Origin: an uncultured Porphyromonas sp.
GTDB lineage: Bacteria; Bacteroidota; Bacteroidia; Bacteroidales; Porphyromonadaceae
Assembly (NCBI GenBank): GCA_902490315.1
Contig: CABUDK010000019.1
Span: 1-22,477 of the forward strand
Direction of reading: 5' to 3'
Length of the DNA: 22,477 nucleotides
Shown in pieces: positions 14,713 to 22,477 of this stretch (positions within the stretch are counted from its first letter, which is position 1; every line of letters begins with the position of its first letter). The notes under the pieces are model-generated. The model did not search any database. It saw nothing but the letters and a program-made list of their open reading frames with translations, and was not told where the DNA came from. Position numbers and translations under genes: made by a program.

Positions 14713-15843
14713 CTAGCGACCCGAGCGGATCGGAGCGCTGCCCCAGCAGAGCTGACGCTGCGGATCGTAGATGGTGGCAAACTGTCCGGCTGCGATACCC
14801 TGTATCGGCACGCTGCTGACCAGCTGATAGCCCCCCGATGGGAGTCGCTCGAGGTGACCCGCGGTGAAGTCTGGCGTGTGACGGATCTTGAAGGTGACCT
14901 CTAGCGGACTGTCTGACGGAGTCTTCGTCCAGAGCCACGGATCGGTCGTGAGCCAGTGCATCTCCTCGGTCTCGATGATTGTGCCGTACTGCGTCTTGGG
15001 GTCGTAGCCTCGTGAGGCGTAGAGGACGTTGTGCTCCACATCCTTTGCTACGACATACCACGGACCGCCCGAGAGCCCGAGCCCTTTGCGCTGGCCGATG
15101 GTGTGAAACCAGTAGCCTCGATGCTCGCCGATCTTCTCGCCTGTCTCATGGTCGATGATGTCGCCCGTCTGAGTGCCTAAGTAGCGCTCGATGAAGTCGT
15201 TGTAGTTGATCTGCCCTAAGAAGCAGATGCCTTGGCTGTCTTTGCGCTGTGCATTGACCAGATGCGCCTCGAGGGCGATGCGACGCACCTCCTCTTTGGG
15301 CAAATGGCCGATGGGGAAGAGGAGACGCTCCATCTGCCGAAAGCCGATCTGCGCCAAGAAGTCAGTCTGGTCCTTCACTGGGTCGGGAGAGGTGCCGAGG
15401 AAGGTCAAGCCTTCCGCCGTCTTTCGTATCGTAGCGTAGTGACCCGTGGCTATGTAGTCGTACGAGGCGCCGCACCTTTCCTCAAAAGCTCCGAACTTGA
15501 TCAACTTATTGCACATCACATCGGGATTGGGCGTGAGCCCACGCTTGACAGCATCCATCGTATAGGAGACCACACGATCCCAATAGACTTGGTGCAGGTC
15601 GATGATCTCTAGGTGCAGGTCGTAGCGACGAGCCAAGAGCGTCACCAGCTCGATGTCTTCCTCAGCAGGACAGTCGAGGTAGCCGCCATCCCCGTCCTGC
15701 ATGCCGATACGTATATAGTAAAGGTCTGGACGAAAGCCCGCCTCGACGAGCAGATGCATCGCCACGCTACTATCCACGCCACCCGAGGCGAGCAGAGCGA
15801 TGCGACTATCCCGTGGCAGTGCTGTGTAGAGAGTGGTCTCCAT
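14713..15843 (-). CDS. mnmA: tRNA-specific 2-thiouridylase MnmA
   Basis: 376 aa from the ATG at 15843 (METTLYTALP); the frame is open to a TTG three codons earlier. The PP-loop SGGVDSS (20-26) binds ATP; the two catalytic cysteines are C111 in PDVMCNKLIKFG and C207 in DSQGICFLG, and the central GHYAT and IGQRKGLGLSGG segments are present. MnmA thiolates U34 of Lys, Glu and Gln tRNAs. It follows argS by 30 bases. Length and motifs are normal. Confidence 0.95.
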   Translation of the reverse strand: METTLYTALPRDSRIALLASGGVDSSVAMHLLVEAGFRPDLYYIRIGMQDGDGGYLDCPAEEDIELVTLLARRYDLHLEIIDLHQVYWDRVVSYTMDAVKRGLTPNPDVMCNKLIKFGAFEERCGASYDYIATGHYATIRKTAEGLTFLGTSPDPVKDQTDFLAQIGFRQMERLLFPIGHLPKEEVRRIALEAHLVNAQRKDSQGICFLGQINYNDFIERYLGTQTGDIIDHETGEKIGEHRGYWFHTIGQRKGLGLSGGPWYVVAKDVEHNVLYASRGYDPKTQYGTIIETEEMHWLTTDPWLWTKTPSDSPLEVTFKIRHTPDFTAGHLERLPSGGYQLVSSVPIQGIAAGQFATIYDPQRQLCWGSAPIRSGR

Positions 15844-15873
15844 ACACCTCAAGAGTCAAGCCCTCAAAGCGAA

Positions 15874-17688
15874 CTACATACGCTCGGGCAACTCGATGCC
15901 GAGGAGCCCCATAGCACTATGGATCGTCTCGGCAACGGTCTTGCTGAGCTGCAGACGCATGCTACGTAGCGCTTCGCCCTCCTCACGCAGCACAGAGCAC
16001 TCGTGGTAGAACTGGTTATACCCCTTGACCAAGTCGTAGGTATAGTTGGCAATGCGGGCTGGCGAATAGCTCTCGGCAGCTTCCTGTACGACTGATGGAT
16101 AGTCGAGCAGCTGCTGGACTAGTGCCGTCTCATACGACGAGAGTGCTAGCGCGCCACCCTCAGGGAGCTGATGCTTGTAGCCCATCTCGTCAGCCTTCTG
16201 CAGGAGCGAGCAGATGCGTGCGTAGGTGTACTGAATGAAGGGTCCCGTGTTGCCGTTGAAGTCGATAGACTCCTCGGGGTTGAACATCATATTCTTCCTT
16301 GGGTCCACCTTGAGGATAAAGTACTTGAGCGCGCCTAGACCGACCATCTCGGCGGTGCGTAGTTCTCCGGCTGTCGGCTCGGTAGCTAGCTCTGCACCCT
16401 TAGCTTGCTGGGCTGTCCGTGCCACCTCTAGGGCGGTGTCGCACATAGCGTCCATCAGATCGTCCGCATCGACGACCGTACCCTCGCGACTCTTCATCTT
16501 GCCATTAGGTAGCTCGACCATGCCGTAGCTAAAGTGTGTCAAGCTCTTGCCCCACTTATATCCCAAGCGGTCTAAGAGTAGCGATAGCACCTGAAAGTGG
16601 TACTCCTGCTCGTTGCCCACGACGTAAACCATCTGGTCTATCGGGAAGTCTTGATAGCGGAGCTTGGCGGTGCCGATGTCTTGGGTGATGTAGACCGAGG
16701 TGCCGTCACTGCGTAGGAGGATCTTCTTGTCTAGTCCCTCCGCCTCAAAGTTGGCCCATACGGAGCCATCCTCATGCTGCTCGAAGAGCCCTTCCTTCAG
16801 ACCGCGTAAGACCTCTTCGCGGCCTACGAGGTAAGTGTCGCTCTCGTAGTAGATCTTGTCAAAGGAGACACCCATACGCTTGTAAGTCTCGTCAAAGCCT
16901 TTGTAGACCCACTCATTCATCTTGCGCCATAGCGCACGCACCTCAGGGTCGCCCTGCTCCCACTGACGGAGCATCTGTCGCGCGTCAGCCATGAGCTGCG
17001 ACTTAGCCTCGACCTCCTCGTCGCTCCAGTCAGGATGCGCAGCACGTATCTGCGCTAGCTCGGCACGATACTCCTTGTCAAAGCGCACGTAGTAGTCTCC
17101 GATGAGGTGGTCGCCCTTCTTGCCCGAAGACTCAGGCGTCTCGCCATTGCCCCAGCGTAGCCATGCCAACATGGACTTGCATATGTGCACGCCACGGTCG
17201 TTGACGATGTTTGTCTTGACCACACGATGTCCACTCGCCTCCAGTATCTGAGCAAGGCTGTAGCCGAGCAGATTGTTGCGCACGTGTCCGAGGTGAAGCG
17301 GCTTGTTGGTGTTTGGCGAGGAGTACTCAATCATCACGAGCGGTGACTGAGCTGTCGGCGTGATGTGACCGTAATGCGGAGTTTCGGCAATCTCTCGTAG
17401 GGCTGAGATCCACACTGTGTCGGTCAGTGTGAGATTGAGAAAGCCCTTGACCACGCCATAGGACGCTATGAGGTCTGTCTGCTCTTGGAGCTTGGCACCG
17501 ATCGTCTCGGCAGTCTCTTGGGGAGACTTGTGCGAAGCTTTGAGATAGGGGAAGACGACGAGCGTCACATGCCCCTCAAACTCAGGGCGCGTGGCGGTCA
17601 GCGTGATCTCATCAGCGGTCGTGTTGAGACCGTAAAGGGTATGTAGTGTCGAGGCGATTGCCTCGCTAAGCTGTCTGTAAAGGCTCAT
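15874..17688 (-). CDS. argS: Arginyl-tRNA synthetase
   Basis: 604 aa class I synthetase. An N-terminal tRNA-recognition domain is followed by SSPNTNKPLHLGHVRNN with the HIGH-type motif at 131-135, the NDRGVHICKSM segment, and a KMKSREGT signature at about 397-404 in place of KMSKS. The C-terminal anticodon-binding domain carries TGPFIQYTYAR and ends in LLGIELPERM. It charges tRNA-Arg with arginine. It sits 18 bases after the porin gene and 30 before mnmA. Confidence 0.96.
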   Translation of the reverse strand: MSLYRQLSEAIASTLHTLYGLNTTADEITLTATRPEFEGHVTLVVFPYLKASHKSPQETAETIGAKLQEQTDLIASYGVVKGFLNLTLTDTVWISALREIAETPHYGHITPTAQSPLVMIEYSSPNTNKPLHLGHVRNNLLGYSLAQILEASGHRVVKTNIVNDRGVHICKSMLAWLRWGNGETPESSGKKGDHLIGDYYVRFDKEYRAELAQIRAAHPDWSDEEVEAKSQLMADARQMLRQWEQGDPEVRALWRKMNEWVYKGFDETYKRMGVSFDKIYYESDTYLVGREEVLRGLKEGLFEQHEDGSVWANFEAEGLDKKILLRSDGTSVYITQDIGTAKLRYQDFPIDQMVYVVGNEQEYHFQVLSLLLDRLGYKWGKSLTHFSYGMVELPNGKMKSREGTVVDADDLMDAMCDTALEVARTAQQAKGAELATEPTAGELRTAEMVGLGALKYFILKVDPRKNMMFNPEESIDFNGNTGPFIQYTYARICSLLQKADEMGYKHQLPEGGALALSSYETALVQQLLDYPSVVQEAAESYSPARIANYTYDLVKGYNQFYHECSVLREEGEALRSMRLQLSKTVAETIHSAMGLLGIELPERM

Positions 17689-17706
17689 AGTATATCGTAT
17701 AAGGTG

Positions 17707-18780
17707 TTAGAGTACTTTCATGCGCCAGGTGACCCCCACGTTGATCTGCGTGCGCTTGTCATGCAGCACGGCCTGCGGATTCGTGTTCGTGCCAAAGGCG
17801 TAGTTAGCGTGTGCATGCAGACGCACCTCGGGGATGGGTGAGTACTCGACACCGCCACCGAGACAAGCTATCTGCGTGCCATCGGTGACCCCGTAGTCTG
17901 CGTGAAAGCCACTCGTATTCTGATCGTAGCTTCCCTTGAGGTAGAGCTTCGTCTGGTTCGTCGGGTGGAAAGCTAGCTGACCGTAGATAGAGTAGTCGGC
18001 AAAGAGCTTCTTGCCATCTCCATCAAGTGGCGCACGGTGCATCAAGTCTAGGTCGACGAAGGTGCGACGGGTCAGCTGAAAGCGGTTTCCCAGCGAAACA
18101 TAGTTCATAAAGCGTCCAGGCGCATACTCCATAAAGTTGACGCTCCACATCGGTACAAACCAGTTGTGGTGTGCTGTCCAGATGAGGTTGTAAGCATACA
18201 TGTCGGCTGGCTGTCCGCTCCTAGCCTCGTAGTCTTTGCGATAGGGGCTCTGGATTACTTGCGCATGGAGATTGTCCTGCCCATTAGGCAATGTGTAGCT
18301 CACGGTAGCGCCCCACTGATAGGCGGGCATATGATAGCAAAACTCTCCCAGCTGAAAGACATCTATCGGTGCTGGCTCAAACTCCCACCCACCGACGAAG
18401 ACGATCCACTTGCCAAGCTTGATACTGAGCTGCTCGGTAGGGTTGTACTGCAGGTAGAGGAAGTCGATCGACTCGAAGAAGGTGCGATCTAGATTGGCCG
18501 AGCTAAGACGCTGTCGATAGAGGTAGCTAAACTTTGGCGAGAAGGTGCCACTGAGTATAATGTTAGCGATGTTGCCTTTAAAGCCTGAACCCGCCTTGTC
18601 CGCTTGGCTGCCTAAATAAAGGCGCTGATAGTCACCGCGCGCCTCTAGCGAGAGCGACACCTTCTTATCATGCGGTGCCTCTAGCTCGGCATCAGGCGTA
18701 GGCTCCTGCGCCATCAGCGAGCCGAGCGAGAGTGACAGTAGGAGTATGAGCGCCGAGAGCGACTTCGTGAGATGTGACAT
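17707..18780 (-). CDS. OprO/OprP-like outer-membrane porin
   Basis: 357 aa with a clear signal peptide (residues 1-24, cleavage near SLMAQ). The mature part alternates aromatic and polar residues as in beta-barrel strands, for example YLYRQRLSS, SIDFLYLQYNPTEQLSIKLGKWIVFVGGWE and YDQNTSGFHADYG, and ends VTWRMKVL, a plausible terminal barrel strand. The sequence resembles the phosphate-selective porin O/P family; whether it carries phosphate cannot be told. It begins 23 bases after the YitT gene and precedes argS closely, so all may be co-transcribed. Confidence 0.72.
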   Translation of the reverse strand: MSHLTKSLSALILLLSLSLGSLMAQEPTPDAELEAPHDKKVSLSLEARGDYQRLYLGSQADKAGSGFKGNIANIILSGTFSPKFSYLYRQRLSSANLDRTFFESIDFLYLQYNPTEQLSIKLGKWIVFVGGWEFEPAPIDVFQLGEFCYHMPAYQWGATVSYTLPNGQDNLHAQVIQSPYRKDYEARSGQPADMYAYNLIWTAHHNWFVPMWSVNFMEYAPGRFMNYVSLGNRFQLTRRTFVDLDLMHRAPLDGDGKKLFADYSIYGQLAFHPTNQTKLYLKGSYDQNTSGFHADYGVTDGTQIACLGGGVEYSPIPEVRLHAHANYAFGTNTNPQAVLHDKRTQINVGVTWRMKVL

Positions 18781-18803
18781 AGTTCTAGGTGAATCAGGTA
18801 ATA

Positions 18804-19838
18804 CTAAAAGGTGCTCTCATCAGGCGTCCCCGTTTCGACTGTGAGTTCCTCACGCTGGCTCTTCTTGCGCCACAGACCATACACCTCGCTGACAGGGTCT
18901 GAGGTGATAAAGGGCTCCATACGCTCGGCACGCAGATGATCTAGTAGCTTGCCAAACTCATCCCTCGTCAAGATGCACTCCAGCTGCTTGTGATCCTCGC
19001 CAGAGTAACCACCCGTCACGGGATGGATCGTCACCCCACGATTGAGCTTGTGGATCACATAGTCACGGATATGCTCCCAATCCTTAGAGATGACGTAAAC
19101 ACGTGTCCGCGAACTCATGCGGGTCATGAAGTAGTCGAGGATCAAGCCATTGAGCCACGTACCCACCAGACCCATGATCACGAGTCCCGTAGGACTGGTC
19201 AGGAAAGCGGAGCAGCAGATCAGACCACCAGCGATCGTAACCGACACGCCTAGTGGCACATGGAGGTACTTATTGAAGATCTTTGCCAAGATATCTAGCC
19301 CCCCCGTCGATGCGTTGATGCTAAAGAGGATCGCCTGCGCTGCACTCATCACCAAGATGAAGCAGACCAAGTCAAACCCAGGATTAGCCACCATAACGCC
19401 ATGTACCTCCTGAGCAAACATCGACCCTTCGACAGGGTCGATCCACCCCATCAAGTCAACAAACGGACCTAAGATCAGTGCCGTGTAGCAAGTCTTAGCA
19501 CCAAACTCGTTGCCGATCAGGATGAAGGAGAGCAGTAGCAAGATCGCATTGATGAGAAACATATAGGACCCCAGCGACATCACTGGTAGCAGTCGCTCCA
19601 GCACGATGCCTAGTCCCGTCACCGAGCCGACGATCAGACCACTAGGTGCGAGGAAGTAGTGTACCGCCATGGCACCGATAAACATGGCAACGGTCATCAA
19701 GACCAGTTCGTACCAAAACTTACGACTAGTGAGTAGGTCAGCGGCCTGAGCAGGCAGAGCTGCCAGGCGGGCACGAAGTTCATCCTTACTGGGGAGCTTG
19801 TATTTCATTAGATGCGTATTACGTAGTGAGCGATCCAT
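18804..19838 (-). CDS. YitT/DUF2179 family membrane protein
   Basis: 344 aa from the ATG at 19838 (MDRSLRN), or 334 aa from 19808 (MKYKLPSK); the open frame reaches 19907 but would run over the promoter box at 19887-19894. About six membrane helices (residues roughly 45-240) include ASTGGLDILAKIF. The C-terminal cytoplasmic DUF2179 domain shows RGVTIHPVTGGYSGEDHKQLECILTR-type sequence, typical of YitT proteins. The family's function is not established. The open frame's N-terminal extension past 19838 is rejected because it overlaps the promoter. Confidence 0.85.
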   Translation of the reverse strand: MDRSLRNTHLMKYKLPSKDELRARLAALPAQAADLLTSRKFWYELVLMTVAMFIGAMAVHYFLAPSGLIVGSVTGLGIVLERLLPVMSLGSYMFLINAILLLLSFILIGNEFGAKTCYTALILGPFVDLMGWIDPVEGSMFAQEVHGVMVANPGFDLVCFILVMSAAQAILFSINASTGGLDILAKIFNKYLHVPLGVSVTIAGGLICCSAFLTSPTGLVIMGLVGTWLNGLILDYFMTRMSSRTRVYVISKDWEHIRDYVIHKLNRGVTIHPVTGGYSGEDHKQLECILTRDEFGKLLDHLRAERMEPFITSDPVSEVYGLWRKKSQREELTVETGTPDESTF

Positions 19839-19886
19839 CGTGAGGCTACTACGCTCTAGGCGACGCACTCCGATAGGATCTGACTG

Positions 19887-19894
19887 CAAAGATA
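19887..19894 (-). promoter_or_regulatory. Candidate -7 box (TATCTTTG) of the YitT operon
   Basis: On the minus strand TATCTTTG matches TAnnTTTG. Transcription would start near 19880, with a leader of about 42 nt to the ATG at 19838. It supports choosing an internal Met over the longest open frame. Confidence 0.45.
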
Positions 19895-19956
19895 CAAAAT
19901 AGCACATACCCGCCAGCTAAATCTTACGGCTCCTCAATTCCAGTGAAGTCTAGAGG

Positions 19957-20016
19957 TATCTGACCGAAGCCGAATCCCGAAAGCAACGCAGCGATTCGCC
20001 TTTATGCAACAGTCTC
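19957..20016 (-). mobile_element. Partial copy of the 175-bp MITE-like element
   Basis: On the minus strand these 60 bases match 9818-9877 with two differences, starting at the same terminal GAGACTGTTGCA (20016 to 20005). The second terminal repeat is not found nearby, so this is a truncated copy or a single end. It lies in the long gap upstream of the YitT promoter. Confidence 0.8.
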
Positions 20017-20124
20017 AACTGAAGCTGGCGCTGCACAAGTAGAGTAGGAGCCGTGTTTTTATGCTTGTCGGGCTAAGCTTGCTCATCTGTAGTAACGAGA
20101 TGTTCGCTTCTTTTTTCGACCACT

Positions 20125-20305
20125 TTCCCCAACTTCTCCGATATTCTCCGAGGAAATCGAAAATCTCCACGGGGCTATTTTTATTTTTCCACGTGGATAA
20201 GCAAAAATTCTTCGGAACTATCAAATGAAACTTCCGAAGAATCAAATGATAAGTCCGAAGAATTTTTTCATGCCTCGCTGGAGAATAAAAAATACCCCAG
20301 GGGGA
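20125..20305. repeat. AT-rich palindromic repeat, copy 2
   Basis: Within the 621-base gap between trxA and the YitT gene. 20165-20266 aligns with 14503-14605: CACGGGGCTATTTTT, ATTCTTCGGAA, TCAAATGAAACTTCCGAAGAA and CCGAAGAATTTT occur in the same order. The segment also shares CTCCGAGGAAAT (about 20141-20154) with the palindrome at 14649-14667, though in a different relative position. No protein is likely to be encoded. Confidence 0.75.
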
Positions 20306-20344
20306 AACAAGCGCTGAAACAATTCTGACGCTGTAACGATTTGA

Positions 20345-20510
20345 TACAACGGACGCACAGACCGTGCGTCCCTACACATCGTTACTCGTCTCGCTGTACT
20401 ACAACGGACGCACAGACCGTGCGTCCCTACACATCGTTACTCGTCTCGCTGTACTACAACGGACGCACCGGTCGTGCGTCCCTACAGGGCGACGTCCCGG
20501 TGCGTCCGTT
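20345..20510. repeat. Hairpin repeat array B: three tandem 55-bp units
   Basis: Units start at 20345, 20400 and 20455. Each has TACAAC then the stem GGACGCAC/GTGCGTCC (20351-20371, 20406-20426, 20461-20481) with loop AGACC, AGACC and CGGTC, then CCTACA. The first two units are identical; the third diverges after 20486 and gains a second arm CCGGTGCGTCCGTT (20497-20510), a perfect 14-bp inverted repeat of AACGGACGCACCGG (20458-20471). The array ends 18 bases from the trxA stop, on its 3' side. Confidence 0.88.
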
Positions 20511-20528
20511 ACTTACGTCTCGCAGCGA

Positions 20529-20846
20529 CTAGTCGAGGAGCTTCTGAGCCTCCTCCTGTAGCTTAGCCTTGCTCTGTGCGCCGACCAGCTTGCTCACCAT
20601 CTCACCGCCCTTGAAGAAAAGAATCGTTGGGATGTTGCGGATGCCGTACTGACTGGGCAGGTCGCTGTTCTCGTCAACGTTGACCTTGCCAATGATGATC
20701 TTGCCATTGAACTCCTCAGCGAGCTCTTCAATCATCGGACCAATCATCTGACAGGGACCACACCAGGTAGCCCAGAAGTCTAGGATCATCGGTTTGCCCT
20801 CAGCCATCAGACCGGCTATATTCGCATCTGTTATTTCCATTGCCAT
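20529..20846 (-). CDS. trxA: Thioredoxin
   Basis: 105 aa, standard length. The active site WCGPC (Cys 29 and 32) follows LDFWAT, and the cis-Pro segment NIPTILFFKGGE is present. It reduces protein disulfides in the cytoplasm. A second Met at residue 3 is an alternative start. It begins 57 bases after the dnaE stop and is followed by the hairpin repeat array. Confidence 0.95.
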   Translation of the reverse strand: MAMEITDANIAGLMAEGKPMILDFWATWCGPCQMIGPMIEELAEEFNGKIIIGKVNVDENSDLPSQYGIRNIPTILFFKGGEMVSKLVGAQSKAKLQEEAQKLLD

Positions 20847-20903
20847 AGTTCTTGTGTATTTAGAGTTAGTATGAAATGTCTTCTATATATAGGTGGGGGG
20901 CTA

Positions 20904-22477
20904 TCACTTAGCCGTCTGCGCGGTACACTGGATCTGGTACTTCTTGACGATCTCTAGGAGCCACTTGCCGGGCTCTATGCTGGGTGCATACATGGTGGTC
21001 GTGTAGGGTACCATAGAGGAGCAGAAGGTTATCTCTAGCTCCGTCTTACCAGGGTGATCCTTGATTGCGTTGCCCAGCTCGATAGCTCCCTCGAGGGTGT
21101 TGGGGCGATCGAGGATCTCCTCCTCCTCACCGTCGGCGCCCTCTTCGTATGATCCAGCTGGGGCCGCATCTTCGCCTTGACTCAGATCGATCGTCAGCTG
21201 AATGCTCCTGAAGGCATCCTCGGTGATGTCTGAGAGGAGCTGTATGCTCTGCACAGAGCGGTAAAGACGATTCGGGTCATATCGGCTTGGCGTGACGCTC
21301 ATCTTCGCTAAGATGGCTAGTCCTTCCTGCGCAAAGTTACCGAAATTCACGTAATCCTGGCCAAAGAGCGGTATCTCGCCAGTACCCGAAGTATCTTCGA
21401 TCTGGATAATGGCGTAAGGCTCGTTTCTCTTGCTAATGCCTTGACGCACCTTGGTGACTAGACCAGCGCAGGTAAGCTGCGTGAGCCCTAGCTCAGCAAA
21501 CTGGTCTAGCTCGGAGGCGGGACAGTTGCAGAGATACTCGATGATAAAGGCGTAAGGATCTAGTGGGTGTGCGCTCAGGTACATCCCTATATAGGTCTGC
21601 TCCTTGGTCAGTCGCTCTAGATGGCTCCACGGCTCTACATCCTTGGGGGGCAGTGGCTTGGGAAGCTTGACACTGGGATCGCTATCGCCAAAGAGGGAGG
21701 CCTGGACCTGTGTGCGTTCGCTCTCGAGGATCTTACCGTACTGCATGAGTGCTGTGAGGAAGGTCTCATCCTTGCCATAGGAGAGACTGCTCACGCCACT
21801 CTTAGCAATGGGTGCGAAGTAAACCTCTCGCTCGATGCCAAAGTTGTCGAAAGCGCCCGACAGTATGAGCGCCTCGAGTGCACGTCGTGAACAATTGCTC
21901 AGGTCGGTGCGCTGGAAGAAGTCGTACACGTCTTGATAGGCGCCATGCTCCTCGCGCTCCTGTATGATAGACTCAGCGACTGATAGCCCCACGTGTGAGA
22001 TACCGCCGAGACCAAAGCGTATGACGCCCTCTTTGTTTGCCGAGAAGGCGGTGAAGCTCTCGTTGACATCGGGGCCCTTGACCTCCAGTCCCATGTGCTG
22101 CACCTCCTCAAGGTACTTAGTGAGCTTGTCAGACTTGTTCTGATTGCAGGTCAGCAATGCCGCCATAAACTGTGCGGGATAGTGCGCCTTGAGGTAAGCG
22201 GTCTGGTAGGCGACCCAGGCGTAGCAGACGGAGTGACTCTTGTTGAAGGCGTAGCTGGCAAACTTCTGCCATCCGTCGTAGATGCGCTCGAGGGTGTCAC
22301 GTGGATGCCCCTTGGCGACACCGTTTTCGACAAACTTGATGCGGTACTTCGCCATCTCCTTCTCCTTCTTCTTACCCATCGCCTTACGCAGGCTATCGCT
22401 GTCGCCTCGTGTGAAGTCGCCGAGCACACGAGAGAGGATCATCACCTGCTCCTGATAGACGGTGATGCCGTAGGTGT
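20904..22477 (-). CDS. dnaE: DNA polymerase III alpha subunit, C-terminal part (partial)
   Basis: The frame enters from the right edge (first complete codon at 22475) and ends at TGA 20904-20906, giving about 524 residues. It opens with TYGITVYQEQVM, part of the polymerase core, followed by LRKAMGKKKEKEMAKY, FNKSHSVCYAWVAYQTAYLKAHYPAQFMAALL, the fingers and helix-hairpin-helix region, and an OB-fold near TCAGLVTKVRQGISKRNEPYAI. The tail is acidic (EEGADGEEEEILD) before the last beta segment. This is the replicative polymerase; the N-terminal PHP and palm domains lie outside the window. Confidence 0.95.
   Translation of the reverse strand, partial: TYGITVYQEQVMILSRVLGDFTRGDSDSLRKAMGKKKEKEMAKYRIKFVENGVAKGHPRDTLERIYDGWQKFASYAFNKSHSVCYAWVAYQTAYLKAHYPAQFMAALLTCNQNKSDKLTKYLEEVQHMGLEVKGPDVNESFTAFSANKEGVIRFGLGGISHVGLSVAESIIQEREEHGAYQDVYDFFQRTDLSNCSRRALEALILSGAFDNFGIEREVYFAPIAKSGVSSLSYGKDETFLTALMQYGKILESERTQVQASLFGDSDPSVKLPKPLPPKDVEPWSHLERLTKEQTYIGMYLSAHPLDPYAFIIEYLCNCPASELDQFAELGLTQLTCAGLVTKVRQGISKRNEPYAIIQIEDTSGTGEIPLFGQDYVNFGNFAQEGLAILAKMSVTPSRYDPNRLYRSVQSIQLLSDITEDAFRSIQLTIDLSQGEDAAPAGSYEEGADGEEEEILDRPNTLEGAIELGNAIKDHPGKTELEITFCSSMVPYTTTMYAPSIEPGKWLLEIVKKYQIQCTAQTAK

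Noticed and set aside
20345..20510. CRISPR array
   Set aside because: Units are contiguous 55-bp tandem copies with identical intervening sequence, no variable spacers and no cas genes.
20341..20561. Small plus-strand open frames over the 55-bp array
   Set aside because: They translate the tandem hairpin units in two frames and run into the trxA gene; composition follows the repeat.

Overview
The window looks like a chromosomal segment of a Bacteroidota, most likely a Porphyromonas-type organism. The evidence is a DUF4271-hemD-rnpA-yidD order, a yajC-ybbR-coaE order, a CcsB/CcsA plus NrfH/NrfA nitrite-ammonification cluster, and several TAnnTTTG -7 promoter boxes typical of the Bacteroidota sigma factor. 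Genus assignment is inference from gene content and proteins; no search was run. Genes use the standard bacterial code, and TGA ends many intact genes here.

Plus strand, 1-7713: the 3' end of an unidentified gene; a strong 67-nt hairpin; a ROK sugar kinase overlapping a NUDIX hydrolase; ResB/CcsB and CcsA, the two halves of a system II cytochrome c haem-ligation machine; NrfH and NrfA, the membrane quinol dehydrogenase and catalytic subunit of cytochrome c nitrite reductase; then RarA/MgsA. The Ccs proteins would mature the multihaem Nrf proteins. nrfA is interrupted by an in-frame TGA after all five haem motifs, yet the remaining 122 codons are still recognisable NrfA.

Minus strand, 22477 down to 7934: dnaE (partial), trxA, a YitT/DUF2179 membrane protein, an OprO/P-like porin, argS, mnmA; then yajC, a YbbR-domain protein, coaE, DUF4271, hemD, an rnpA-yidD fusion and a TatD-family hydrolase, all tightly spaced; then a J-domain-like protein overlapping a HIRAN-domain protein.

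The most unusual content is repetitive. (1) A 175-bp element with perfect 12-bp terminal inverted repeats and a 5-bp target duplication sits inside the tatD-like gene and adds exactly 60 codons in frame; a 60-bp end of the same element lies upstream of the YitT gene. (2) A family of 8-bp-stem hairpin repeats occurs at two intergenic loci, one as a 55-bp tandem array, with a compensatory base change in one stem. (3) An AT-rich family built on TTCTTCGGAAGAA-type palindromes occurs in the two longest intergenic gaps. (4) A palindromic block before rarA can fold in two mutually exclusive ways. No tRNA, rRNA, CRISPR array, intact transposase or prophage gene was seen.
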